Translations under genes and position numbers: made by a program | Shown: positions 55,361 through 64,000 of the stretch, piece by piece | Layout of the letters: every line of letters starts with the position of its first letter | Position numbering within the stretch: position 1 is the stretch's first letter | Source: Planctomycetota bacterium | GTDB lineage: Bacteria; Planctomycetota; Phycisphaerae; UBA1845 | Direction: 5' to 3' | Assembly (NCBI GenBank): GCA_029558835.1 | Contig: JAKQDH010000202.1 | Span: forward strand, 98,063-162,062 | Length of the DNA stretch: 64,000 nucleotides | Notes under the pieces: model-generated | Seen by the model: only the letters and a program-made list of their open reading frames with translations | Told to the model about the DNA's origin: nothing | Databases searched by the model: none

Positions 55361-56875
55361 GTGTTTCGAAAACTCATGTGCCTATCTCAAGTCGCTTTCG
55401 TGATGCTCGTCGTTTTTGGCAGTAGGTGTACGCCGTCGCAGCAGGGGGCTTTGCCCGAAGATGCTGAGAGACCGTCGTTCGAGATACCGCTGGACGCACC
55501 AGAGTCTGGCCCCGTCGAGGATGGCGATCCCACAATCGCGGCCATCGAGGGCAACCCGGTTGTCCTTATGACGACTTCACAGAAGGGCGCCCTACACGTG
55601 TCTGCGAAGACCGACGACGCGGGACATCCCGAACGCCTGCAAGCGGTTTCCTACTTCCCGGCTGGCGTGACGAATGCTTCGACGGGGGTGTACTTCCACT
55701 ATGCGGACTCGGGCCGCCTGTCGCAAGTGGTGGACGCCATCTCCGACGTGACCCTCCGAATCGAGTGGCAGGATGGGCAGCACGGGACAGTGCGCGCTTT
55801 GAGGGGTGACGCAATACTCGCGGACTCGATTCCGATCGAATTGCCGACCCCGACCGCAAGACTACTGCGGCCATCAGAACGAGTCGTAATCGATGCGACT
55901 CGGAGCGCAAGGCACTCCGATAGGGCTCGCAGTCCACTACGGCATTTAACGGTGTCCGTAGCCACGGAGAGCTGCCCGAAGAACGTGTACGTTGATTGCC
56001 GGTGGCAGGCCAGCCCCCGCCGTCCGAACGGTGAACTCTTGCCAGCGCAGACGTTCACCGTGGCAGGTCCGACGAAAGCCCAGCCGATTGACGCACACAC
56101 GTTCCTCGCGGAATTCGATCTTCCTCCGGCAGAGGGCTATGACGCAACCGCCTCCGGCGATGAATGCACGCTGCGCGACGGAATCGTCGCGGTTATTCCG
56201 TCACCGCTGGACGAGGGGGACGTGCTCTGCGGGGCCGCCGGATTGGCCAGCCTGGGGTTGCTCGCGGTAATCTGCCAAGCAGTGGATGCGATGCATGACC
56301 TCTGGGAAGTGCCGTGCAATCAGCAACGCGTGATTGTGCCAGGGCCAACGTTGCTCGTGGACCTTTCCGTGTTCGCGGCATTTGATGTTCCGCCGTACGC
56401 CATGTGGACAGAGAGCAGCGCCGTCGTCGACGGCAGTACTGGAACGGATTTCACGAAGGCCGTGACGCTGAACGGTGGGCCGGTGTGTGACAAGCGCGAT
56501 TGGGGTGTGGACGTCAATTGGGCCCCTGGGAGCGAGAGCGATCCCGTCAGCGTTCTGGAGACAAGCGAGCAAATCACCTACACAATCAAGGGCACAAGTA
56601 GGAACCAAGGCGTCGGCCACAATGCTGGTTTCTCGATTACTGGCTCCCCCTCTCATCGTCTGCACTCAAGGGTCGCTTGGTCACCTGATCCCCCTCCGTA
56701 CGGCGGCGTCTTCTGGAGGACGGATGGTCTTCAGGGTTGGGGGCGTAATGGTGAGTGGTATCCTATTGACGGGGCAATGAGCGTAAGCTACTTCTTCCAG
56801 CACGCCAGCCTTGATGAGCCGCCATATGTAGCAGAGCCGTATCAGTATACCATAGTAGTACAATTCAGAGAATAG
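55361..56875 (+). CDS. Large exported protein of unknown function
   Basis: A 504-residue protein from a GTG with GGAGG 8 bases upstream. The N-terminus (LSQVAFVMLVVFGSRC) is a signal sequence; the Cys may be lipidated, although Arg before it is atypical of a lipobox. No known domain is recognised. A central segment near residues 280-300 is hydrophobic (LCGAAGLASLGLLAVICQAVDAM) and flanked by Cys. The C-terminal third has Trp- and Ser-rich beta-like sequence, ending ASLDEPPYVAEPYQYTIVVQFRE. It follows the broken lipoprotein-like gene by 55 bases and may once have been co-transcribed with it. Confidence 0.6.
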   Translation: MFRKLMCLSQVAFVMLVVFGSRCTPSQQGALPEDAERPSFEIPLDAPESGPVEDGDPTIAAIEGNPVVLMTTSQKGALHVSAKTDDAGHPERLQAVSYFPAGVTNASTGVYFHYADSGRLSQVVDAISDVTLRIEWQDGQHGTVRALRGDAILADSIPIELPTPTARLLRPSERVVIDATRSARHSDRARSPLRHLTVSVATESCPKNVYVDCRWQASPRRPNGELLPAQTFTVAGPTKAQPIDAHTFLAEFDLPPAEGYDATASGDECTLRDGIVAVIPSPLDEGDVLCGAAGLASLGLLAVICQAVDAMHDLWEVPCNQQRVIVPGPTLLVDLSVFAAFDVPPYAMWTESSAVVDGSTGTDFTKAVTLNGGPVCDKRDWGVDVNWAPGSESDPVSVLETSEQITYTIKGTSRNQGVGHNAGFSITGSPSHRLHSRVAWSPDPPPYGGVFWRTDGLQGWGRNGEWYPIDGAMSVSYFFQHASLDEPPYVAEPYQYTIVVQFRE

Positions 56876-57030
56876 GTGCGAGCGCGACGGATCTTGAAAG
56901 CCGTGTCGGCGATCATGCAGCAATGCCACGGCTGCCCCTCAGGCGCACCACATCCCAACCACATAGGCGCGGCGTCTCGTAATCGACGAACACGATACCC
57001 CCTTCCCATGTTTCTTTGGCTTCCCGCCTG

Positions 57031-57340
57031 CTCGGCGCGCGGCCAGGACGCAGTGGGCCGCCGCTTGCGGGTGCGCGAGGAAGCCTTCGTTCGGCCGCGG
57101 TCGCCCCGTACTGCAAATGCTCGGCTTCTTCGCGGCCGGCGGAGATTCCGTGGCGCGGCCGTGTCGCCGGCGAAGCCACGGGCGAGACGCCCGTGCCACA
57201 GTCCGGGTTGCGGACAAAGCCCGCGCCGCGCGCTCGTGACGCTGCAGACGGGATCGCAAGGCCTCGCTCGTCGGCTCGCCGAGAGACGTTCGCCGGTTGG
57301 CCACAGCGCACCGTACCGCGTCGTCCGGCGTTCGTCAAAG
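57031..57340 (+). repeat. Long dispersed repeat module, copy B
   Basis: The fullest copy, about 310 bases. Its left 250 bases match copy A and its right 100 bases match copy C. It carries GGGCGAGACGCCC plus GTGCCACAG and the GTGACGCTGCAGACGGGATC segment. Confidence 0.85.
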
Positions 57341-57444
57341 CAGAAGGTGTGGTTTCGCCCGACTATGGAGTCCACCGATCAACAGCCTGTTGAAAGAGGG
57401 GCGGACCGCAGTTGATGGCCCCGGGACCGGTGCGTTTGAGGCCC

Positions 57445-57481
57445 TCTACGTCGGCCGCGGGGGGCCGACGCTACTTCTTCA
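57445..57481 (+). repeat. Palindromic dispersed repeat, copy 2
   Basis: TCTACGTCGGCCGC, a G-run, then GGCCGACGCTACT and TCTTCA. It matches the reverse complement of 6190-6226 with two differences. Confidence 0.75.
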
Positions 57482-57563
57482 GCCGGCTGTCAGGGACGCC
57501 CCTGCTCGCCGTGCCTCCGTGGTGCCATCCACTGGCTCACGCCGGCCCCTACCCTCACCCCTA

Positions 57564-57588
57564 CCCCTCTCCCTGCAAGGGAGAGGGG
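57564..57588. repeat. CCCTCTCC-type palindrome
   Basis: A perfect 11-base-pair stem, CCCCTCTCCCT/AGGGAGAGGGG, around a GCA loop. It is preceded by a CCCTCACCCCTA tail. Confidence 0.75.
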
Positions 57589-57646
57589 TTGCTCAGCGCG
57601 CTCTCGCCGAGTCGCGGCGGGGGCGGCGCTCCGGCCCTCACCCCGG

Positions 57647-57669
57647 CCCCTCTCCCGGGGGGAGAGGGG
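57647..57669. repeat. CCCTCTCC-type palindrome next to the M16 stop
   Basis: CCCCTCTCC and GGAGAGGGG make a perfect 9-base-pair stem with a CGGGG loop, preceded by CCCTCACCCCGG. It may double as a transcript-end hairpin for the M16 gene. Confidence 0.7.
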
Positions 57670-57684
57670 TTGCATGCGGCGCGC

Positions 57685-60645
57685 TCACGGAGTCACGGGC
57701 GTTGGCTTGGACGTTGGAGTAGACTTGCCTGCCGACACCGGTTTTTCCGCTGGCGCCGGCTTGCCTGCCGTCGCCGGCTTGTCCGTCGCGGCGGGCTCGG
57801 CGTCGGGCTCCGGCTTCACTGAGACGACAATCGAGTTCGCCTTTGAGTAGTACTTCGCGAACGTCTCCTTGACCTGCTGGGCCGTCAGGGCCTGGTACGC
57901 GGCCGGGTCGTTCACCACGTCGTCGAGGCTTGCGCCGCGGAAGGTCAGGCCGCCCATGCGCCGGGCCCAGAAGGCCGGCTCGCGCAGCTCCTGCTCAAAC
58001 GAGTTGGCGAACTGCTTCTTCGCCACGTCCATTTCCTCGTCGGTGGGACCCTGCGCGACGAACGCCTCGTACATCGACGCCAGCTTCTCCGTCAGCGTCG
58101 TCACCTTGCCCGGATCGGTGGGCGCCGCGGCCGAGAACACGCCGAAGCCGGGGTACGTGCTGCCCGGACGCGAACCCGCCCCGATGCTGTACACAAGCTG
58201 GGCGTCCTCCCGCACCTCCTTGATCATCCGCGTGGAGAGGATGCGGGCGGCCATGTTCAGCGCCCGGGTGTCCGCGACGTTCGTCTCATCCGCCCCGTAG
58301 AACCCCGAAAGCACGAACGCCTGCGGCGTCGAGCTCACCATGGACCTCTCCACCACGCGCGGTCCCGCCGGTCGCTTCAGCCTGCGCAACGCCGCGTACG
58401 TCGTCGAGCTCACCCGCGGGCGCGCCGGCAGCGATCCCAAGTAACGGGCCGTAAGCTCGAGCACCCGCTCCCGAGGCACGTCGCCCACGATCACCACTTC
58501 GATGGGCGACTCCTTCAGCAGCCGCTCCAGCCACGCCTGCGCCGCCTCCACCGTCAGCCGGTCCACGTTCTCCACCGTGAGCGGCTGCGTACGCGGTTCG
58601 TCATCGGGATACGGAGCCGCGCCGGCCGTGCGCATCCCGAGCATCATCGGGTTCTTCAGCGCCTCCTGGAGCATCTCGCGCTGCCGCGTCTGATAGCGCT
58701 CGAACGCCGGCGCCTCCACCTTCGGTTCCGTCAGCAACAGGTGGACAAGCTGGAAGCCGGTTTCGAGGTCGGCCGGGCTGCCCGAAATCGACAGCGTGAT
58801 GGAATCATCACCGCCCCCGCCTCCCCCGCCCCGACGACCGCCCCGCCCCCCGCCGCCGAAGCCCCCGCCGACGGAGACCTTCTTACCCGTCATCAGGTCC
58901 CGGATGTCGGTGGAGGCGAGCTTCCGCGTGGCCGGCTGCGACCAGGCAAGCTGCGCCGCCTGCGTCACGCCGCGGTTGGCCGCCGTTTCCAGCAGTTCGC
59001 CGCCGATCAGCGCGATGCTGACGGCCGCCTCGTTCTTGCGTTCATCCATGAAGCGGTAATGCACGCGGACGTTGTTGCTCAGCCAGCCGGACCAGACGCG
59101 GCTGGTGGTGTGTTCCTCACCCTCGACGACGGTACCGGGCGTCGGCAGTGCGTCCATGAGCTGCGTCGCACGCGCCGTTTCCACGTCGGGCTCAGGCTGC
59201 ACCGCCAGCGCCCTGGTCCCGATCTCCAGCAACTCCGCCTCGGTTGGCACGTTGTCCCCCGCGGGCAGCACGGCCACGAAGGCGACGGCCCGCGTGTCAA
59301 ACTCATCCGCGAAACGCTTGGACGCTTCCTCGAGCGAAATCGTCGGCAACAGTTGACGCAGCAGGTCGAGACGCTGTTGCGGCGACATCGTGGGCTCGCC
59401 TGAAGTAACGTCGCCGTTGATGCGCCGCAGCAGCGTCGCGGCCAGTTGCGTCTCTTCCGTTTCGACCGCCCGCTCGGCACCCGTCATGATCTGGGTCTTG
59501 GCGTCGTCGAGTTCCCGAGCCATGAAGCCAAAGGCACGCCCGCGCTGCAGCTCCAGCGCGATCTCCTCCAGAGCCGGCCGCCACTTGCCTGGGGCGGCGC
59601 TCGCCGACATCTCGGCCGTGTAGATGGCGTTCGACTCGTTGCCCGTCCCCACCCGGGCGTTCAGATAGCTCGTCCCGCCCCGCGCGACCTTGTCGCTCAG
59701 CCGCCGGTTCATCGCCATCTCGCCTAGGCGCATCACCAGGTCGTGGCGATACTGGGGCACCGTGGTCACCGGCGGCCGGGCCGGCTCCAGCCGTACGATC
59801 CGGATGTCCTCGGAACGCACCTCGTCGTCGCTCGCCACGATGGCGAAGCTTCTTTCGTACTTCGTGACGTTGAGCGCCTGCGGCGCCGGTCGGGGCCGCT
59901 TCGGGGCATCGCCGAACCGGCTGCGGATGACGCCGATCACCGCCTCCGGCTCGGTATCCGCCACGACGATGAGCGTGGCGTTGGCCGGTATGTACCACCT
60001 GCCGTAGTAGTCGCGGAAGTCAGCCTCGTTGAGGTTGGTGATAGTCTCCTCGGTCCCGATCGGGATGCGCAGGCCGTAGAGCGAACCCGGCGCAATGTGC
60101 TCCATCACGTAATACATCGTGCGCTGGCGGCCCGACAGGCCGCGACGCCACTCCTCCAGAATGATGCCGCGCTCGGCGTCGATCTCCTCCGGCCGCAGCA
60201 GCAGCCGGTGCAGCACGTCGGCGAAATACGTCATGCCCTTCTCGAGCGTCTCCGGCTTCACGTCCGGCAGGGAGAGCTGATACGTCGTCTGTTCGAAACT
60301 GGTAAAGGCATTCTGGTCGCGGCCGAACGTCATCCCCAGCGACTGGAAGAACGGCACCAGCGACCCGGGCGGGAAATGCTCCGAGCCGTTGAAGGCCATG
60401 TGCTCGAGATAGTGGGCCAACCCGCGCTGCCGGTCGGTCTCATTGAGCGACCCGCTGGCGATGTGAATCCACATGGCCGCCCGACCCGGCGGGTTCGCGT
60501 GCTTCCGCACGATGTATCGTAACCCGTTGTCCAGCTCGCCCGTGACCAGCGACGGATCCGTAGGCAGTGGTTGGGCCGCCGCCGGCGCGGCAAGGACGGT
60601 TAGCGAGACCAGACCGACGATTGTGAGGCGGAGAGTATGCAACAC
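57685..60645 (-). CDS. M16 family zinc metallopeptidase (insulinase/PqqL-like), full two-half protein
   Basis: Exported zinc peptidase, 986 residues from a GTG with GGAG 8 bases upstream. Signal sequence (LRLTIVGLVSLTVLAAPAAA, about 5-24). The active half has the inverted zinc motif H78-Y-L-E81-H82, with the downstream Glu in GIILEEW. The second M16 half (about 500-940) lacks the zinc motif, as expected. A Gly/Arg loop (FGGGGRGGRRGGGGGGG) lies between strands of the C-terminal half. The tail is a Lys/Pro/Thr/Ala repeat. The family cleaves small peptides in the periplasm. It has a good promoter at 60697-60725 and is monocistronic. Confidence 0.9.
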   Translation of the reverse strand: MLHTLRLTIVGLVSLTVLAAPAAAQPLPTDPSLVTGELDNGLRYIVRKHANPPGRAAMWIHIASGSLNETDRQRGLAHYLEHMAFNGSEHFPPGSLVPFFQSLGMTFGRDQNAFTSFEQTTYQLSLPDVKPETLEKGMTYFADVLHRLLLRPEEIDAERGIILEEWRRGLSGRQRTMYYVMEHIAPGSLYGLRIPIGTEETITNLNEADFRDYYGRWYIPANATLIVVADTEPEAVIGVIRSRFGDAPKRPRPAPQALNVTKYERSFAIVASDDEVRSEDIRIVRLEPARPPVTTVPQYRHDLVMRLGEMAMNRRLSDKVARGGTSYLNARVGTGNESNAIYTAEMSASAAPGKWRPALEEIALELQRGRAFGFMARELDDAKTQIMTGAERAVETEETQLAATLLRRINGDVTSGEPTMSPQQRLDLLRQLLPTISLEEASKRFADEFDTRAVAFVAVLPAGDNVPTEAELLEIGTRALAVQPEPDVETARATQLMDALPTPGTVVEGEEHTTSRVWSGWLSNNVRVHYRFMDERKNEAAVSIALIGGELLETAANRGVTQAAQLAWSQPATRKLASTDIRDLMTGKKVSVGGGFGGGGRGGRRGGGGGGGDDSITLSISGSPADLETGFQLVHLLLTEPKVEAPAFERYQTRQREMLQEALKNPMMLGMRTAGAAPYPDDEPRTQPLTVENVDRLTVEAAQAWLERLLKESPIEVVIVGDVPRERVLELTARYLGSLPARPRVSSTTYAALRRLKRPAGPRVVERSMVSSTPQAFVLSGFYGADETNVADTRALNMAARILSTRMIKEVREDAQLVYSIGAGSRPGSTYPGFGVFSAAAPTDPGKVTTLTEKLASMYEAFVAQGPTDEEMDVAKKQFANSFEQELREPAFWARRMGGLTFRGASLDDVVNDPAAYQALTAQQVKETFAKYYSKANSIVVSVKPEPDAEPAATDKPATAGKPAPAEKPVSAGKSTPTSKPTPVTP

Positions 60646-60989
60646 GATAACGCTCCATATCGCAGGGTAACGAGGCACGCGCGACCACGCGGGGCGAGTA
60701 TACCGGCCGGGCGTGCCCGTCTCAACGCCGCCATCGCGCGCAGGTGTCGTGTCTCCCGCTTGGAGGCTATCCGCTCTCTCGTAGCGGCGGCCGCAGGCAC
60801 GCACGCCTATGCGCCCGCGGCACCTGCCCACCCCGGATGCCCCGGTGCCCGCCGCCGCGGCCCCGTCGGCGCACGCGCGCTTGCTCCTCTGCCTTTCGGC
60901 GCCGCTCTCCTCTTCTGCGCTTTGGAGTGGTATGCTGGTGCTTATGCCTGGTGAAGACTGGCGGCAACGGTGCGGTTAGGAGCAGTACC
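60646..60989. other. Divergent intergenic region
   Basis: This 344-base gap lies between the M16 start and the MORN lipoprotein start. It holds the M16 promoter on the minus strand and a possible plus-strand -10, TATGCT (60931-60936), without a clear -35. No gene is seen. Confidence 0.5.
60697..60725 (-). promoter_or_regulatory. Promoter of the M16 peptidase gene
   Basis: TTGAGA (60720-60725), a 17-base spacer and TATACT (60697-60702) on the minus strand. The predicted start lies near 60690, about 45 bases before the GTG. Confidence 0.65.
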
Positions 60990-61511
60990 ATGCGACGGCG
61001 GATGACCAAGCTTGGCGGACTGGTGGCGGTCGGTGCGGCGCTCTTCGCCTTCCTTCCGGCCTGCACACTCCCAACGGCTGCAACTTCCACAATCCAGCCC
61101 GCGCCGGAACGCCCCTCCGCCAGCGAGGGCACCCGGGTCGAAGAGTGCTGGCCCGACGGCACCCTGCGGGTGCGGAAGCAGGTCGTGACGATGCCCGACG
61201 GCACGGTCGTCGACCACGGCCTATACACAAGATGGCATACGAACGGCCAGAAGGAGTATGAAGTCACGCTGAACTATGGGAAGAAGGACGGCGTGCAGCA
61301 CCGGTGGCACGCCAACGGTCAGCTTCGCAGCGTGCAGCATTACGTCAACGGCCAGCGTCACGGTTCCACGACAACCTGGGATGAGAAGGGCCGCAAGCGC
61401 ACCGAGGAGTTCCACAACCAGGGCCAGCCTGACGGCACCTGGACGGTTTGGGACGACCGGGGCCGCGTGAAATGGCAGGGACGCTTCGACAAGGGGGCCG
61501 TAGTGCCATAG
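60990..61511 (+). CDS. MORN-repeat-like lipoprotein
   Basis: A 173-residue protein. A signal with lipobox (GAALFAFLPAC) predicts an anchored lipoprotein. After a Pro/Ser-rich linker come about four repeats of the bacterial MORN-variant type: YTRWHTNGQKEYEVTLNYGK, HRWHANGQLRSVQHYVNGQ, TTWDEKGRKRTEEFHNQGQ and TVWDDRGRVKWQGRFDKG. The ATG has TTAGGAG 7 bases upstream. The function of such surface MORN-variant proteins is unknown. Confidence 0.75.
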   Translation: MRRRMTKLGGLVAVGAALFAFLPACTLPTAATSTIQPAPERPSASEGTRVEECWPDGTLRVRKQVVTMPDGTVVDHGLYTRWHTNGQKEYEVTLNYGKKDGVQHRWHANGQLRSVQHYVNGQRHGSTTTWDEKGRKRTEEFHNQGQPDGTWTVWDDRGRVKWQGRFDKGAVVP

Positions 61512-62029
61512 ACGGCCGCGACTGGACCTGCCCCCTTCGCCGGGACGGGAGCAGGACCCCAACTTGCGGACCGTCCCCGGGAGGCCCCAGCCTCTCCGCC
61601 TGGGCCCACATGCACGCCGCGCCTTGGACAGCGTGCCAATCCGCCCACAGGATTTCGCGCAGCGAACGTGCAACATGAGCCACGCGGGGGAGTCAACCGT
61701 GGCCCGCCCCCCCCGTGTGCCAGAGCGTCCCGGGGAACTTCCCGCCAAGCGCCGCTCGCCTGAGTCCCAGGCGACGGCGTTCGACAGAAGTTAGGCTTTG
61801 ACCTTGTTAGGCGGGGCGTCTTCGGGTAACATCCTCGTTTGGGCAACCTGGGGAGTTTCGGCTTCCTGCGTTGGGGGGTGAGCCTGCGAGCCGGGCAGGG
61901 AGGATGTGTTTCTCCCGGACGGTCTGCTCGTAGCGGCCACGGCGGTGGCTCCGCGGTCCGGGCGGACTGCTTCTCGCGGGCGGGGTACTCCATTCCAGCG
62001 TGGCCCGCCTACCTACCAAAGGGGAATCC
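61512..62029. other. Intergenic region, no gene seen
   Basis: This 518-base gap precedes the BNR protein. A possible promoter, TTGTTA (61804-61809) with 17 bases and TAACAT (61827-61832), is weak. Frames on the minus strand in this interval show no recognisable features. Confidence 0.45.
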
Positions 62030-64000
62030 ATGACCACCGACAGATTGACGGCGCTCGCCTGCTTGACTCTGGCCTGCGCGGCGACCCTGGTGGCGGCAAG
62101 CGTGGCGAACACGACACAGCCCGCGCCGGACAAGCCCACCGAGGCGGTCGCCGACGACCTGATCCGCGCCCAGGGACACCACGAGGTGCGCGAGGATCCG
62201 TACGTGCCCGTGTCGCGCGACCAGATGCCGACTTCGCCCGGCGGGCGGTACGTCCGGGGGCGGTACGTCAGCGTGCAGGCAAACGTCGACGCCAACGGCA
62301 ACAACATCGTGGGCGACGCCGCCAATGAGCCCTCGATCGCGGTCGACCCCAACGACCACAATCGGATGGTCATCGGCTGGCGTCAGTTCAACACGGTCAC
62401 CAACAACTTCCGCCAGGCCGGGTGGGCGTACACGCAGGACGGCGGTCAGAGTTGGACGTTCCCGGGCGTGATTCAGCCCGGCGTGTTCCGTTCCGACCCG
62501 GTCGTCGATGTCAACGCCGACGGCGTCTTCTTCTACAACAGCCTGACCACAGACGATGTTGACTACTGGTGCCACGTGTTTCGGTCCTACGACGGCGGTA
62601 TGACATGGGACGCCGGCACGTACGCCTTCGGTGGTGACAAGCAATGGCAGGTCATCGACACCACGGACGGCGTTGGGCGCAACAACATCTACGCCAACTG
62701 GAACTCCTTCTACAGTATCTGCAGCGGGAGCTTCACGCGCTCCTACAACGGCGGCAGCAGCTTCGTGGACTGCACCAGCATTCCCGGTTCTCCGTACTGG
62801 GGAACACTCGCCGTCAACGCCGAGGGTGATCTCTACGTCAGCGGCACCGGCTTCACGATGGTGAAGTCCACCACCATGAAGTACTCCGGCCAGGCCGCCC
62901 AGTGGGCGTTCTCCCGCACCGTCAGCCTCGACGGGAGCATGGTCATGTCGGCCGGACCCAACCCCGCCGGCCTCTTGGGGCAGAACTGGATCGTGGTCGA
63001 TCAGTCCGACGGGCCCACGCACGGGTACGTGTACATGGCCTGTTCCGTGGACCGCAACTCCAACCCCGACCCCCTCGACGTCATGTTCGCGCGCAGTACC
63101 GACGGCGGGCAGACCTGGAGTGCGCCGATCCGCATCAATGATGACCCCGGCACCTCCGCCTGGCAGTGGTTCGGCACCATGTCCATCGCCCCGAACGGTC
63201 GTATCGACATCGTCTGGGCCGACACGCGCAACGACCCCGGCGGGTACGACTCTGAACTGTACTACTCTTACTCCACTAATGGCGGCGTCAGCTTCTCTGC
63301 CAATGAAGTCATCACGCCCGCCTTTGACCCCCAGGTCGGCTGGCCGCAGCAGAACAAGCTCGGCGACTACTACGACATGACCTCTGACGACATGGGCGCC
63401 GACCTTGCCTACGCGGCCACGTTCAACGGCGGACAGGACGTCTACTACCTGCGGATCGGTGAACCGTGGTGCGTGGACGCCGGCGCCGTCACTCTGGATT
63501 CGCCCACTTACGCGTGTCAGGACACGGTGACGATCCTTGTCTCAGATTGCGGACTGAACACAGACGACCAGACCATCGAGTACGTGGTCGTTGACATCGA
63601 CTCCGACTCGGAAACGGGCGTCGAGCAGGTCACTCTTACGGAGACCGGGGCCGCCACCGCCCGCTTCAGTGGTTCCATAACCGTCAGCACCACCAACGCC
63701 CCCGCGGTGTTGTGGGTGGCGCCGGGGGACACGATCACCGCGACGTACATCGACGCCGACGACGGACAGGGGAACTACAACGTCGTGGTCACCGACACGG
63801 CCGTCGTGGACTGCACGCCGCCGATCATCGGCAACGTGCAGACCATCAACATCGAGCCCCACGCCGCCACGGTGGCCTTCACCGCCAACGAGCCGGTGCG
63901 GGGGACGGTCTACTACGGGTTGTCCTGCGGCAACCTCAACCACACGGCCGTGGGCAGCGGCTACAGCACCGCGGCCAGCGTTGCCCTCAGCGGCCTCAAT
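62030..64000 (+). CDS. Exported BNR/sialidase-like beta-propeller protein, partial
   Basis: The first 657 codons of a protein that runs past the right edge. The ATG has AAAGGGGAA 3 bases upstream. Signal sequence: LTALACLTLACAATLVAASVA. Then comes a propeller (about residues 85-480) with five Asp-box-like motifs: YTQDGGQSWTF, RSYDGGMTWDA, RSYNGGSSF, RSTDGGQTWSAP and YSTNGGVSFSA. Conserved PSIAVDPNDHNRMVIGW, DIVWADTRN and KLGDYYDMTSDD segments occur. From about 480 on, Ig/fibronectin-like beta domains follow (EPVRGTVYYGLSCG near the edge). No sialidase FRIP motif or catalytic Asp/Tyr/Glu set was found, so it is probably a binding or extracellular structural protein. Confidence 0.75.
   Translation, partial: MTTDRLTALACLTLACAATLVAASVANTTQPAPDKPTEAVADDLIRAQGHHEVREDPYVPVSRDQMPTSPGGRYVRGRYVSVQANVDANGNNIVGDAANEPSIAVDPNDHNRMVIGWRQFNTVTNNFRQAGWAYTQDGGQSWTFPGVIQPGVFRSDPVVDVNADGVFFYNSLTTDDVDYWCHVFRSYDGGMTWDAGTYAFGGDKQWQVIDTTDGVGRNNIYANWNSFYSICSGSFTRSYNGGSSFVDCTSIPGSPYWGTLAVNAEGDLYVSGTGFTMVKSTTMKYSGQAAQWAFSRTVSLDGSMVMSAGPNPAGLLGQNWIVVDQSDGPTHGYVYMACSVDRNSNPDPLDVMFARSTDGGQTWSAPIRINDDPGTSAWQWFGTMSIAPNGRIDIVWADTRNDPGGYDSELYYSYSTNGGVSFSANEVITPAFDPQVGWPQQNKLGDYYDMTSDDMGADLAYAATFNGGQDVYYLRIGEPWCVDAGAVTLDSPTYACQDTVTILVSDCGLNTDDQTIEYVVVDIDSDSETGVEQVTLTETGAATARFSGSITVSTTNAPAVLWVAPGDTITATYIDADDGQGNYNVVVTDTAVVDCTPPIIGNVQTINIEPHAATVAFTANEPVRGTVYYGLSCGNLNHTAVGSGYSTAASVALSGLN

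Larger units (their letters stand above)
56876..57684. other. Repeat-rich intergenic region
   Basis: These 809 bases contain copy B of the long dispersed module (57031-57340), copy 2 of the 37-base palindromic repeat (57445-57481) and two CCCTCTCC-type palindromes (57564-57588, 57647-57669). No gene is supported. The last palindrome lies 16 bases past the M16 stop and could also end that transcript. Confidence 0.6.

Noticed and set aside
61358..61993. A 211-codon minus-strand frame opposite the MORN gene and the gap after it
   Set aside because: Composition-driven shadow without motifs; the MORN lipoprotein on the plus strand is well supported.

Overview
The window is a high-GC bacterial chromosome segment, most likely from a planctomycete (Phycisphaerae-like). 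This is an inference. It rests on the EF-Tu effector loop, where an RDSTKILTI-type sequence replaces the usual RGITI, and on the EF-G sequence style. It also rests on a CPEC...CPEC zinc-ribbon membrane protein, a MutS2 without an Smr domain, and dispersed intergenic repeats whose translation reads TGETPVPQ.

Layout. Positions 1-8.2 kb carry minus-strand genes: a partial lipid-linked glycosyltransferase, a radical SAM protein, a LarA-like protein, a FapA/DUF342 protein and MutS2. From 8.4 to 12.4 kb there is an HtrA-type protease (+), tRNA-Leu, aroC (-), a YjbQ-family gene (+) and a HIT hydrolase (-). From 12.6 to 47.1 kb lies one near-continuous minus-strand information-processing cluster. In transcription order it reads tRNA-Thr, tuf, rpmG, tRNA-Trp, secE, nusG, rplKAJL, rpoB, a small GNAT gene, rpoC, rpsL, rpsG, fusA, then S10 (rpsJ to rpsQ), spc (rplN to secY, map) and alpha (rpmJ, rpsM, rpsK, rpsD, rpoA, rplQ). 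The bacterial beta, str, S10, spc and alpha blocks are thus fused end to end. Good sigma70-type promoters lie upstream of tRNA-Thr and of rpsJ. infA, adk, rpmD and a second tuf are absent from their usual places.

From 47.8 to 64 kb the window turns accessory. It holds a Wzz-like coiled-coil membrane protein, a 0.7 kb non-coding tract rich in strong hairpins, a secreted permuted papain-fold (YiiX/C92-like) protein and the zinc-ribbon membrane protein. Next comes a repeat-rich stretch with a lipoprotein, a transposase stub, a paralogous gene broken by an in-frame TAA, and a large secreted protein of unknown function. The region ends with a full-length M16 metallopeptidase, a MORN-type lipoprotein and an exported BNR/sialidase-like beta-propeller protein that runs off the right edge.

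Four genes not evident from complete frames of ordinary length are annotated from direct reading: the partial genes at both edges, rpmJ and rpmG. Several starts were moved inside longer open frames on the basis of Shine-Dalgarno sequences or family alignments.
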